From Xylocopa sonorina (lineage: Eukaryota; Arthropoda; Insecta; Hymenoptera; Apidae), in NCBI RefSeq assembly GCF_050948175.1, contig NC_135206.1, positions 1,813,170 to 1,877,169 of the forward strand: a stretch of DNA of 64,000 nucleotides, written 5' to 3'. Within the stretch, counting starts at the first letter, position 1. Every line of letters starts with the position of its first letter. Positions 37,501 to 48,779 of this stretch are shown here, piece after piece. The translations under genes and the position numbers were made by a program. The notes below the pieces were generated by a model. It did not search any database and was not told where the DNA came from. It was given only the letters and a program-made list of their open reading frames with translations.

Positions 37501-40500
37501 TGTTTTACATTCACAGGACTTTACATATCCTTATATTGAACGCTGGAGTGTTCGCTACTCCTTATGAACTTACAGACGATGGTTACGAAACAACATTCCA
37601 AGTAAACCATCTGTCTCAATTTTATTTCACCCTTCTGCTGGAGCATCCGATACGAAGCTGTAATAATTCCAGAGTGGTGATTGTTTCAAGTGAATCGCAT
37701 AGGTATTTAATATAACATTGTAATTGTTACACAGTACGAAATGAACTTATTATATATTTATATTATATGTAGTGCTGTAATGTCGACATTCTGAAGGTAT
37801 CCCTAAGAAATTGCATAATTCATCACAGAATATTAATTATATGTTTATCTAGTATTTATTTACATGCAAAATAATTAATATTTTTTTTTTAGTAAGAAAC
37901 AAGAAAGTTAAAAATACTAATAGTACTAAAATAATATACTAATAGTACTTAAAAATGTTAATAGTACAATACTAATAATACTAGTATATTAATACATGTT
38001 TATCTAGTATTTACTTATATGCAAAATAATTATTATTTTTTTTTTAGTACGAAACAAGAAAGTTAAAAATACTAATAGTATTAAAATAGTACTAATAGCA
38101 CTTAAAAATAGTAATAGTACAATACTAATAGTAATAGTGTATTAATACATACTTATCTAGTGTTTATTTGTATGCAAAATAATAATTATTTTTTTTTTAG
38201 TAAGAAACAAGAGAGTTAAAAATACTGATAGTACTAAAATAATACTAATAGTACTTAAAAATACTAATAATACAATACTAATAGTAATAGCCTATTAATA
38301 CATGTTTAGTTAGTGTTTACTTATATGCAAAATAATTATTATTTTTTCTTTTTAATAAGATAAACAAGAAAGTTAAAAATACTAATAGTACTAAAGTAAT
38401 ACTAATAATACTTAAAAATACTAATTGTATGATACTAATAATACTAGCATATTAATACATGTTTATCTAGTATCTACTTATATGCAAAATAATAATTATT
38501 TTTTTTTTTAGTAAGAAACAAGAAAGTTAAAAATACTAATAGTACTAAAATAATACTAATAGTAGTTAAAAATACTAATAGTACTAAAATAATACTAATA
38601 GTACGATACTAATAATACTAGCATATTAATTATGTGTTTATTTAGTATTTATTTATATGCAATATAATTAATTTTTTTTTTTTAGTAAGAAACAAGACAG
38701 CTAAAAATACTAATAGTACTAAAATAATACTAATAATACTAGCATATTAATACATGTTTATCTAGTATTTATTTATATGCAAAATAATTAATATTTTTTT
38801 TTAGTACGAATAAAAAAGTAAAAAAATGCTAGTAATACATCTATTGCTAGATTAGAAAGTGCTAATATTACTTTCTATTTTTGGTAACGTAGGAAAATCA
38901 TATTTCCAGTTCAGAAGATTTAATAAATCTTTGTATTTCATATTTTTTTCTTTACGTATTTCCAGAAGATCTAATAAAGGTGACAACAATATCTCGTTTA
39001 TGTATATTTGATACTTAACTAAAGTATGAAGAATTTTGTCCTCTGGTAGCACATTTGTACATTTCTGTAAATAGTATATAAAAATAATTCAAATCTGTAT
39101 AGAAAATATTTTTTAAAAGCTTTTAACTTCGTACAATGGAGCGAAATAAATATAAAACACCTTGTCAAGCGATAATAAATCCTCATAAATATCTGCGAAT
39201 GAAATTTCAGGAACACATCTTTTTAATTTAAACCATTTACATACTTCAAATAATTTTGTTGCGCTATTACTTCATCGTTTAGTGGGCAATCGCTTAAGAC
39301 AGCTTTTAACATCGTACAACGATATTTCTGTTACGATCTTCTGTTTTTAATTACAGATTCTCATCTCTAAAGACAGTGGAAGATTTTCATCAACTAACTC
39401 TGTCCCCTCCGGCGTACAAATATTGGTTCATGGGAGCATACAACAATTCCAAACTCTGTAACATACTGTTCGCCCAAGAATTAGCTAAACGTTGGCCTTC
39501 TGTAAATGTGTTCAGTTGCCATCCTGGAAATATGGTCTTCTCGTCGTTGTCTCGATATTCCTGGACCCTACGATTATTGTTCATGCTGGTGCGACCTTTC
39601 ACCAAATCGCTGGTACGCGGATTGTTTATTTGAAATAAAAACGTTATAAAAAAAATAGCAATCTTTTAACTTAGAAGCTATTGCTAAAATATCAATATTT
39701 TAACAATAGAAATTATTACTAAAATAGCAATCTTTTAGCTGTAGAAGTTAATGCCAAAATATCAATATTTTAGTTCAGAAACTATTACTAAAATAGTAAT
39801 ATTTTAGCAATACTTTAACAATAACTTATATTTCTAAAAAATTAATATTTCAGCTCAAAAGCTATTGCTAAAATATAAATACTTTAACAATAGAAATTAT
39901 TGCTAAAATATTGCCATTTTAGCGATAGAAGTGAATGCCAAAATAGCAATATTTCAGCTCAGAAACTATTGTTAAAATATTACTATTTTAGCAATATTTT
40001 AACAATAACTTCTATCGCTAAAATAACAATATTTTAGGTCAAAAGCTATTGCTAAAATATAAATACTTTAACAATAGAAATTATTACTAAAATATTGCCA
40101 TTTTAGCGATAGAAGTGAATGCCAAAATAGCAATATTTCAGCTCAGAAACTATCGTTAAAATATTACTATTTTAGCAATATTTTAACAATAACTTCTATC
40201 GCTAAAATAACAATATTTTAGGTCAAAAGCTATTGCTAAAATATTAATACTTTAACAATAGAAATTATTACTAAAATAGCAATCTTTTAGCTGTAGAAGT
40301 TAATGCCAAAATATCAATATTTCAGTTCAGAAACTATTACTAAAATAGTAATATTTTAACAATAACTTATATTTCTAAAAAATTAATATTTCAGCTCAAA
40401 AGCTATTGCTAAAATATAAATACTTTAACAATAGAAATTATTACTAAAATAGCAATCTTTTAGTTATAGAAATTAATGCTAAAATATTAATACTTTAACA

Positions 40501-40804
40501 ATAGAAATTATTACTAAAATAGCAATCTTTTAGTTATAGAAATTAATTCGATTATAATAATAATAATTCGATTATAATAATTGAAATTTTGCAGCAACAA
40601 GCTGCGAGTACGTCGATCTTCTGTGCGACTGCACCAGAGTTGGAAGGAGTGACTGGATTTTATTTTAATAATTGCTATCGTTGCGATCCTTCGAACGCTG
40701 CGTTGGATCCTGCACTCGCCACAAGATTGTGGAACATCAGTCAAGAAATGATCATCAATGTTATGAAAAAAGACAAACTTTGGGAAACTTTAGCGTTAAA
40801 GTGA
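34558..40804 (+). CDS. WWOX: WW domain-containing oxidoreductase (seven exons)
   Basis: Exons 34558-34652, 35988-36052, 36367-36603, 36829-37024, 37517-37702, 39357-39612 and 40595-40804 join in phase to 414 residues, the same length as human WWOX. WW domain 1 spans about residues 14-48 (LPPGWEEM ... QWTHPRTG) and WW domain 2 about 54-90 (LPSGWERC ... TYSDPRLA). The short-chain dehydrogenase domain has the cofactor motif TGANTGIG (about 126), LNAG, the serine-rich strand VIVSSESH and the catalytic YNNSK (Tyr about 288). All key residues are present. WWOX is a tumour suppressor-type adaptor and putative oxidoreductase linked to metabolism and stress signalling; that is family knowledge. Introns 1, 4, 5 and 6 carry tandem repeats, and intron 5 holds a duplicated piece of EFHB. 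Confidence 0.96.
34800..35880. repeat. Minisatellite in WWOX intron 1
   Basis: Six to seven units of about 155-178 bp with 'gatctaatcggaactgcttc', 'gcattagaaattagcaatcc' and 'acttgattcgttgcatcct'. Some units carry an extra 'agcatgcattagcacatta'. Units in the middle are nearly identical. Confidence 0.88.
37080..37500. repeat. A/T-rich tandem repeat in WWOX intron 4
   Basis: About ten short units of 'aaaattaatagtaaaagaaa' type fill most of the intron between exons 4 and 5. Confidence 0.8.
37765..39330. repeat. Segmental duplication shared with EFHB, inside WWOX intron 5
   Basis: This segment, including 'gtagtgctgtaatgtcgac' at its start, an intronic minisatellite and two EFHB exon copies, matches 53262-54200 in the same orientation. 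The tandem units ('catgtttatctagtatttac', 'tagtaagaaacaagaaagtt', 'aatactaatagtactaaaa') are more numerous here (about seven) than at the EFHB locus (about three). EFHB is the source, because its copy is intact and in gene context. Confidence 0.88.
38872..39305 (-). pseudogene. Duplicated EFHB exon 6 and part of exon 5
   Basis: The exon 6 copy (39064-38872) has exactly the same 193-bp length as the real exon, an open frame, and intact AG acceptor and GTAAT donor. It differs at a few residues (LHTLVKYQ against LLTLAKYQ, NMKYKD against NVKYRD). The exon 5 copy (from about 39303 to 39161) has a small deletion that shifts the frame into a stop. It runs antisense to WWOX, so it should be silent unless spliced from an antisense transcript. 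Confidence 0.85.
39640..40560. repeat. Palindromic TAGCAATATTTTAGC-type satellite in WWOX intron 6
   Basis: Irregular tandem units built from 'ctattgctaaaatagcaat', 'attttagctcaaaagctat' and 'taacaatagaaattattac'. Nearly every unit is self-complementary, so the transcript can form serial hairpins. The same family occurs at 41755-43260 and 57550-59110. Confidence 0.9.
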
Positions 40805-41187
40805 GAGATTACTGTCGCAAGATACATTTATGAAGCACAGAACGAACAAAACTCTGTAAAATACCAAAGCTAGCGGATACTTTAATCGTAAAACTTTTTA
40901 TTCACGGGTTTATATACTTTAATATATTTTTTTCAAATTCTACCTGCGATTGTATATGTAAATATGTATATTAACAGCGTTATGCAAGGTTTTAGTAAAT
41001 TAAATAACGTGAAATAATTTCTGTTTTAAGTAAGTTCATTAGGAAAAAAAAAAATTAGCAACTTGTGTGAAAGTAGCTGAATGTTGTCTGCAAAAATGGC
41101 TCGCTGAGCACGTGTAGTTTTTCAATCGAATGTGAAAATATCAAAATTCAAAGAAATTATTGTCATACTCTTTAATTAAAAATCGTT
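40805..41187. other. WWOX 3' region and leader of the next small frame
   Basis: An ATTAAA at 40999-41004 is a plausible poly(A) signal for WWOX, 195 bp after its stop codon. No other coding signal is seen. Confidence 0.4.
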
Positions 41188-41433
41188 ATGAACAATTACG
41201 TGCACAGATTTTTGGAATCTACAATTGGAAGTGTATTTGGCAAAGACGTGACTTGCAGAGAGCCTATACATCGCTGTGATCCATATCAACCAGGTGTGTT
41301 AACAGAATTTGGAAGAACTGGCATAAAAGTAAATATTAAACCAACAATTAGCTCTTTAATTGTTTTACTCTTAAAGATCAGAGCCAGTTTTAATTTTATT
41401 TTACGAAGAGACCAAACTGCAACAACTCTTTGA
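41188..41433 (+). CDS. Unidentified small reading frame, 81 residues
   Basis: ATG at 41188, stop at 41431-41433, AATAAA at 41491-41496. The first half (VFGKDVTCREPIHRCDPYQP, then GVLTEFGRTGIK) has balanced, gene-like composition unlike the surrounding AT-rich repeats. A possible GTAAAT donor follows GIK, so the second half, with a hydrophobic stretch (SSLIVLLLKI), could instead be intron. I do not recognise the family. It might be a short mitochondrial or membrane microprotein, an alternative WWOX 3' exon, or a chance frame. Confidence 0.4.
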   Translation: MNNYVHRFLESTIGSVFGKDVTCREPIHRCDPYQPGVLTEFGRTGIKVNIKPTISSLIVLLLKIRASFNFILRRDQTATTL

Positions 41434-41754
41434 TCTTCTTCTCTTTTCTTTTTTTTTTAAACTGTCATGATTATTTGTAAATGACAGATAAATAAAGCCT
41501 TCGTCGATTTTATGTGAGGTAATTCTTAGTGCAAGAAAATGCACGAAAATATTTGATTTGGTAATTAAATTCTGTCAGTTTTTACATAAATTTTTGTTAG
41601 CATTGAATGAAAGTCTGATAGGTATGTAACACATGTTATTTTACAATTATGTATGTTATTTTATGTAAGGTAATTTTTACTGTAAGATGCACGAAAATCG
41701 ATTTTGGTAATTAAATTCTAAATCAGTTTTCGTATAAATTTTTGTTAGCAGTGT

Positions 41755-43260
41755 TAAAATGTTACTATTTTAGCAATAGTTTAACAATAACTTCTATTGC
41801 TAAAATATCAATATTTTAGCTCAAAAGCTATTGCTAAAATATCAATACTTTAACAATAGAAATTATTACTAAAATAGCAATCTTTTAGCTATAGAAGTTA
41901 ATGCTAAAATAGCAATCTTTTAGCTATGGAAGTTAATACTAAAATAGCAATATTTCAGCTCAGTAATTATTACTAAAATATTACTATTTTAGCAATATTT
42001 GAACAATAACTTCTATCGCTAAAATAGCAATATTTTGGCTCAAAAGCTATTGCTAAAACATTAATATTTTAACAATAGGAATTATTACTAAAATAGTAAT
42101 TTTTTAGCTATGGAAATTAATACTAAAATAGCAATATTTTGGCTCAAAAGCTATTGCTAAAATATCAATACTTTAACAATAGAAATTATTACTAAAACAG
42201 CAATCTTTTAGCTATGGAAATTAATACTAAAATAGCAATATTTCAGCTCAAAAACTATTGCTAAAATAGTAATATTGTAACAATATTTTAACAATAACTT
42301 CTATTGCTGAAATAGCAATATTTTGGCCCAAAAGCTATTGCTAAAACATTAATACTTTAACAATAGAAATTATTACTAAAATAGCAATCTTTTAGCTATG
42401 GAAATTAATACTAAAATAGCAATATTTTGGCTCAAAAACTGTTGCTAAAACATTAATATTTTAACAATAGGAATTATTACTAAAATAGTAATCTTTTAGC
42501 TATGGAAATTAATACTAAAATAGCAATATTTTGGCTCAAAAACTGTTGCTAAAACATTAATATTTTAACAATAGGAATTATTACTAAAATAGCAATCTTT
42601 TAGCTATGGAAATTAATACTAAAATAGCAATATTTCGACTCAAAAACTGTTGCTAAAATAGTAATATTGTAACAATATTTTAACAATAACTCCTATTGCT
42701 GAAATAGCAATATTTTGGCTCGTAAGCTATTGCTAAAACATTAATACTTTAACAATAGAAGTTATTACCAAAATAGCAATCTTTTAGCTATAGAAGTTAA
42801 TGCTAAAATAGCAATCTTTTAGCTATGGAAAAATAGCAATATTTCAGCTCAGAAACTATTGCTAAAATAGTAATACTTTAGCAATATTTTAACAATAACT
42901 TCTGTCGCTAAAAGAACAATATTTTAGCTCAGAAACTATTGCTAAAGTAGTAATATTTTTGTAATATTTTAACAAAAACTTCTATCGCTAAAAGAACAAT
43001 ATTTTAACTCAAAAGCTATTGCTAAAATATGAAAACTTTAACAATAGAAATTTTTACTAAAATATTGCTATTTTAGCGATAGAAATTATTGTTAAAATAT
43101 TGCTAAAATAGCAATCTTTTAGTTATAGAAATTAATGCTAAAATAGCAATATTTTAGCTCAGAAACTATTGCTAAAATATCAATACTTTAACAATAGCAA
43201 TTATTACTAAAATAGCAATCTTTTAGCTATAAAATAGCAATAGTTTCTATTGCTAATGTC
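41755..43260. repeat. Palindromic TAGCAATATTTTAGC-type satellite, intergenic copy
   Basis: Same units as in WWOX intron 6. The right edge continues into non-repetitive sequence ('ctcccagcaatagaaaattt', 'ccacttcaacagtaaacccc') that also follows the copy in EMC4 intron 1 at about 59105-59200. The satellite is thus part of a larger dispersed unit. Confidence 0.9.
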
Positions 43261-43499
43261 TCCCAGCAATAGAAAATTTCCACTTCAACAGTAAACCCCT
43301 TGAAAACATACATTTCTTAAAAATCTGCGGTGGAATAAATTTTACTTTCGTAATCACGAAAATATTCGATTTTGGTAATTAAATTCTGCATCAGTTTTTG
43401 TATAAATTTTTGTTAATATTGAATGAAAGTCTGGTAGGTATGTATCTCATGTTATTTTATAATTATATTTCTACCAAAATGTACTATGCTAATTCAATA

Positions 43500-43860
43500 T
43501 TTGTTTGTAAATGTTAAACTATAGAATTATAAAGTATAGAATAATTTTGAAGTTGATATTTTTAAAGTTTAATTATTAGAATAATTTTGAAGTTGATATT
43601 TTTAAAGTTTAATTATTAGAATAATTTTGAAATTGATATTTTTAAAGTATAGAATAATTTTGAAGTTGATATTTTTAAAGTATAAAATAACTTTGAAGTT
43701 GATATTTTTAAAGTTAAATTATTAGAATAATTTTGAAGTTGATATTTTTAAAGTTAAATTATTAGAATAATTTTGAAATTGATATTTTTAAAGTATAGAA
43801 TAATTTTGAACTTAATTTTTTCTAAGTATAGAATAATCTTGAAGTTGATATTTTAAGTTC
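43500..43860. repeat. Short minisatellite 'gaataattttgaagttgata'
   Basis: Eight or so units of about 35-45 bp combining 'agaataattttgaagttgat' with 'atttttaaagtttaattatt'. Intergenic and non-coding. Confidence 0.85.
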
Positions 43861-44671
43861 ATACAAACTATTTTAATTATATGCACAAATTAGAGAAATA
43901 TAAATATAAATAATAAGAAACATCTGATCAAATTCCTGCATGGAAAGTTCTTCATATGATAACATATTTCTTTTAATACAATTCAAAGAAGAATGAACGT
44001 TCTCCAGCTATTTCTTCTTTCGAATGTACCTTCAGAAACCAACGCTAGGTGTCGCTCCATTAATTTGCCAAAATTTTCTTCTGCTCGGCTGAATTATCAT
44101 TCTAGGAATAATGGTTAAATATTATTTGTGAATGAAACCAGCAGGTCCATCAGAGAATTTACCAATTTAACAGTCAGACTTAAAAATGCAACGAACGATG
44201 GTAATTATGAGATTGCAACAGACATTGATCCAACTGCTGACTGTTATTAATTATCATATTTATTTTACAATATTTTTTCTCTTATCTATTATTAAATTAA
44301 AGTGTATTTTATTTTTTTCTGTCCCTGGTTTCACCTCTGAACAAACAGCAAAACATAAAAAAATTATTTGACCAAGTTTCTGTTAATTCTGGTATCGAAT
44401 ATGATTGTAATAAATGTAAATAAGTCTTAAAATCTTAATTGAATTAAATAAAAATAATCTTCTTTTACTTGTTATTAAACTAAAGTGTGTTTTATTTTTT
44501 TCTGTCCCTGGTTTCGCTTCTGAATAAATATTAAGATATAAAAAAATTGTATACACAAAGTTTCTGTTAATTCTAGTAAAGAATATAATCGTAATAAGTT
44601 TTTTGATTAAATAAAAGTAATTTATATCTTGTCGTTTTGATACGAGGAACAGAATTCGAATATATGTTTGG
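43861..44671. other. Upstream region of the MICOS gene
   Basis: Mostly unique, AT-rich sequence. A segment with 'tttttctgtccctggtttc' occurs twice (about 44270-44385 and 44475-44600). A small upstream frame, ATG TTT GGA TGA at 44664-44675, overlaps the MICOS start codon by ATGA. Confidence 0.5.
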
Positions 44672-47600
44672 ATGAAGTTGTTTAAGAAATTCTTGATGCC
44701 GTGCGGACTATGCGCTGCTGTACCAGTGATGAAACCGAATCCAGAAGATCCTCCGAAACCCTGCCACAACGAAGAGAAGAAGTTAATAAGGCCGTCCGAG
44801 CTGCCCATTTATCCAACGGAAGATGGGTATTCTAAGCAGATGCCATGGTAAAGCGCAAGTAATTTCGTATTGATGAATGTATTTTTATCCTTGTATTACA
44901 CCTGCAACATAAGAAAATGATTAGAATACTTTGCAGCGTGCAATATCCTTCTATCGTCGAGGACAACATTAGAAAAGTACGTCAAACGGTTGGCGAGGTA
45001 AAGCTTACATTGGACAGGGTTTCTAGTGAGGTATCGAGCACCTTTGAAAATTTTAAATGTATGTATTAATATATTATATGAATGTTAATTCGATCGAAGC
45101 GTAACGTTGCATAAAAGATACTGTTTTCAAATTTCTGCAGACGTAATTGATTATCTGCAAGACGAAGCTAATATGTTGCCACGAGTGGGGGCTGTTGGTA
45201 TCGGTGGTTTGTCTGGATTGGTATTGGGTCTCAGAGGAGGCATGATTAAGCGATTATTTTACACGGCTACTGGGGCTGGTATCGTTGGATGCGTTTGCTT
45301 CCCCAAGGAAGCGAAGGAAGCAGTTAGCGCTGTGGAACGTTATGGAAATATTAGCTACAATTTTATTTACGGTGGTACGTAATTTTCTTTATTATCAGTT
45401 TAAGAAGAAAACATATTTTTCTATATTTAAAATTAAGTTTTAAACTAATTCTTAATTCTTAATTTTTAATTTAATTTAAATTAAGTTTTAAACTAATTCT
45501 TGATTCTTAATTTAATTTATATTAAGTTTTAAATTAATTACTAATTCTTAGTTTAATTTATATTAAATTTTAAATTAATTCTTAATTCTTAATTTAATTT
45601 ATATTAAGTCTTAAACTAATTCTTAATTCTTAATTTAATTTATATTAAGTTTTAACTTAATTCTTAATTCTTAATTCTTAATTTAATTTAAATTTTCTTT
45701 TAAATTAAATTAAGAGAATGGCGAGCAAGATTTATTACTATAATTATTATTATACTATATATTACTTTGATATTTTAATATTTTAATTTTCTCAAGTAAT
45801 CGTTAAACTTAATCGAGTTACAAAAAGGTACAAAACATATTACAATTCATGAAGTTTGTTCTACAATTGTAAAGAGAAATCATGCGACTTTAGCTGATGA
45901 AAATCAAAGTGCATTAAAAATTTCAGTGAAGCCAGGGGACACCAAAAAGGAAATTTTGTTAGATGAATTTCCAATTACTGAGTCAGAATATTTTCGCATG
46001 TTGACTCGACCTTTTGAGAAAATGTCCTGCAATTGTAGCAATAAATCTTACATTCTTTTCATTCTTTTCTTACATTTTTTACATCGCTTAATTTAATTTA
46101 AAAAAGAATATAAATTAAGAACACATCTGAATGGCGAGCGATGTAAAAAATCTTACAAAGAATGTAAGATTTATTGCTATAATTATTATTATACTATACA
46201 TTACTTTAATACTTTAATTTTCTCAAGTAATCGTTAAACTAAATTGAGTTACAAAAAGGTACAAAATGTATTACAATTCATCAAGAAAAATGATGCGACT
46301 TTAGTTGGTGAATATCCAAGTGTGTTAAAAATTTCAGTGAAACCAGGGGACGCCAAAAAGGAAACTTCGTTAGATGAATTTCCAATGCTAAAGAGTATTA
46401 CTGAGTCAGAGTATTTTCGCATGTTGATTCGACCTTTCGAGAAAACATCCAGCACAACTGATAAGGCGGAGGTAGGATGCAAAAACAAAATTGTTTCATT
46501 GCATCATCCCTCCTTACACCTTGTAATCATGTCAATATGGTTCGCCATTACTCCTTATAGCATATTTTACAGTAATACATACTTAACTTTGCAATAAGTA
46601 CATAATATTCATAACAAAAAAATGTGAGAGAATAAGAAACTCGTGTTAGAATATTTTTAACACTTTAGTGGCCACATTTTAGTCTACGTGGCTTACATTC
46701 ATAATTAATCAAACAAAATGTGCTATCGTCCAATAACTCTTGACAATAGCATCACACACATGTTGTGTGAGCGGTCACCAAAGTGTTAATGTAATATTTA
46801 TAAAAAAAACTATAATTAATATAATTTTAATATAAAAAAAAATTTTAATTGAATACAATATTCACAGAAAAAAATTCATAAAATTAAGGCTTCTTTGAGA
46901 TAAAAAATGAAAGATTATTAATATTTATAATATAAAAAAAAATAAAAATTAAATACAATATTCATAGAAAAAAATTCATAAAATTAAGGCTTCTTTGAGA
47001 TAAAGATTAAAGTTTATTAATATTTATAATATAAAAAAAAAATTTCAGGGACCAAGAAACTTGTGTTAAAATATTTAATATAATATTCATAAAAAAAACT
47101 ATAATTAATATACTTTTAATATAAAAAAAAAATTAAAACTGAATATAATATTCATAGAAAAAAAGTTCATAAAATTAAGGCTTCTTTGAGATAAAAAGTT
47201 AAGGTTTATTAATATTTATAATATAAAAAAAAAATCTCAAAGACCAGGAAACTTTTGCTAATATATTTAATATAATATTAATTAAAAGAACTATAATTAA
47301 TATACTTTTAATATAAAAAAACTAAAATTGAATATAATATTCATAAAGGAAAATTAAAATTAATATACTAAATTTAATATAATATTTTTAAGAAAAAAAT
47401 CTCAAAGAACAAGAAATTTATGTTAGAATATATAATGCAATATAAAAAAAAAATTTCTAAGAACAAAAAATTTGTGATAGAATATTTAATACAATATTAA
47501 AAAAAAATTTCAAAGAACAAAAAATTTGTGATAGAATATTTAATACAATATTAAAAAAAAATTTCAAAGAACAAAAAATTTGTGATAGAATATTTAATAC

Positions 47601-48341
47601 AATATTAAAAAAAATCTCAAAGAACAAGAAATTTGTGTTATAATATTTAATATAATATTCATTAAAAAAAAATCTTAAAAAACAAAAAATTGTGTTAGAA
47701 TATTTAATATAATATTCATAAAAAAGAAATCTTAAAGAACAAGAACCTTGTATTAAAATTTTTAATATAATATTCATAAAAAAAATTCATTTAATTAAGA
47801 CTTCTTTGAGATAAAAAATTAAAGTTTATTAATATTTATAATAGAAAAAAAAATCTCAAAGACCAAGAAACTTCTGTTAAAGGTGTCTTCGATGATGAAT
47901 TCTTTCTAAAAACAAAATTCAATATATCTCAAAATCAATCTCTTTACGATAGCTTTTATCATATAGTTCTTGGAAGAGTTCACGAAGATGACTTATCAGA
48001 AGCCCGCTACATTTCATTTCATCCCACCAAAAAGGACCCAAAATCAGCAGACTTGATAAAATTGAAAGAAACCTCTGCCGTAGAAGGAAAAAATTCAAAG
48101 AGCTAAAAATGATTGATTAAATAGATGTACAATTATAGGTACACCCTTCCATTCCACGTAACTTTATTCCTTTCCACTAATATCCTCTTCATATTTACTC
48201 ATGCTCGCTTTAAATGTAATTATCATTGAATGTTAATAACACGCAGACCAATGACCATTTTGCAATCTCGTATTATAATGCAGTTCTCATATATTCTAGG
48301 AAAATCCATCAGCAAAGAAATCGGAGAAGGAAAAGGAATAA
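44672..48341 (+). CDS. MIC26/27: MICOS complex subunit MIC26/MIC27 (apolipoprotein O-like), five exons
   Basis: Exons 44672-44847, 44937-45058, 45141-45374, 46338-46471 and 48300-48341 join in phase to 235 residues. The family shapes cristae as part of the MICOS complex in the mitochondrial inner membrane. The diagnostic part is exon 3: LPRVGAVGIGGLSGLVLGLRG then a basic turn and ATGAGIVGCVCFPKEA, two glycine-rich membrane segments forming a hairpin, as in APOO/APOOL. IYGVKPGD across the exon 3-4 junction is typical of insect members. The tail ENPSAKKSEKEKE is lysine-rich. An earlier, decayed copy of exon 4 lies at 45927-46038. The start at 44672 is the first in-frame ATG; a further upstream exon cannot be excluded. 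Poly(A) signal AATAAA at 48451-48456. Confidence 0.85.
45400..45720. repeat. Short AT-rich tandem repeat in MICOS intron 3
   Basis: About six units of 'aaattaagttttaaactaat' followed by 'tcttaattcttaatttaatt'. Non-coding. Confidence 0.8.
45760..46155 (+). pseudogene. Decayed tandem duplicate of MICOS exon 4 and its intron flank
   Basis: The block 45790-46040 matches 46205-46471. It keeps the acceptor 'aaaaatttcag|tgaagccag' and reads VKPGDTKKEILLDEFP, lacks 12 bp compared with the real exon (a deletion in frame), then ITESEYFRMLTRPFEK. After that the sequence diverges and the GCGGAG|GTAGG donor is lost. The frame stays open to the break, so a mutually exclusive exon is possible but less likely than a dead copy. 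Confidence 0.75.
46657..46789. mobile_element. TTAA-flanked MITE (copy 4)
   Basis: TTAACACTTTAGTGGCCAC at the left and GCGGTCACCAAAGTGTTAA at the right, TTAA at both edges, 133 bp. The right half 'catcacacacatgttgtgtg' resembles the copy at 21173-21252, so both are one family. Confidence 0.75.
46800..47875. repeat. A/T-rich tandem repeats in MICOS intron 4
   Basis: Two interleaved unit types: 'aaaattcataaaattaaggc' plus 'ttctttgagataaa', and 'aaatttcaaagaacaaaaaa' plus 'tttgtgatagaatatttaat'. The second type is nearly identical in three adjacent units (47455-47600). Non-coding. Confidence 0.85.
47882..48106 (+). other. Isolated coding-like segment in MICOS intron 4
   Basis: An open stretch of 74 codons without a clear ATG (GVFDDEFFLKTKFNISQNQS, then YHIVLGRVHEDDLSEARYIS and a lysine-rich end). 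Its composition is protein-like and contrasts with the simple repeats just before it. It is preceded by a possible AG acceptor, but the phase does not match MICOS exon 4. It may be a transposon fragment, an alternative terminal exon or a relic gene piece. I do not recognise it. Confidence 0.35.
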
Positions 48342-48545
48342 ATTAGTACAGTCTGTAGTTAACGAACATTTCATAAATCAAATTGTAACATAAAAATGAT
48401 ATAAACCTACCAAATGTAACATAAAAATTATATAAAGCTTTATATCTGTAAATAAAAAAAATCATGTCATACGAATCGATTATTACGAGCAGTATTGTGT
48501 TATCAATAATATTATTAATCTAAAGATATACATTGATATGAATAA

Positions 48546-48776
48546 AATTGAAATTTCATTTATCAGTGAGAACTGTCGATACGTGACCAGCCTACATTAT
48601 CGACCTTTCTTTACTCTAGCACGTGTAACACCAAAGTTGATGTTTCCAATGATATCATTTTATTTGAATTTAATTTAATTTATTTGGATTTAATTTGTAT
48701 TTGTATTTAATTTGCGCTATATTTTTTCACCTTTTTTTTTAAAAAGGTGAGAAAATGAGTTCGAACAGAGCGAAGT
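48546..48776 (+). pseudogene. Duplicate of the MPP6 5' flank and first seven codons
   Basis: The segment matches 51140-51350 at most positions: 'aaatttcatttatcagtgag', 'ctagcacgtgtaacaccaaag' and the start 'gagaaaatgagttcgaacag'. After seven codons it reads TAA where MPP6 continues. A T-rich expansion separates the two halves. It is probably a broken copy, although it still carries promoter sequence. Confidence 0.85.
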
Positions 48777-48779
48777 AAA

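Noticed and set aside
44383..44808. 141-residue - strand frame
   Set aside because: Its first half is antisense to MICOS exon 1 and the rest is AT-rich leader sequence.
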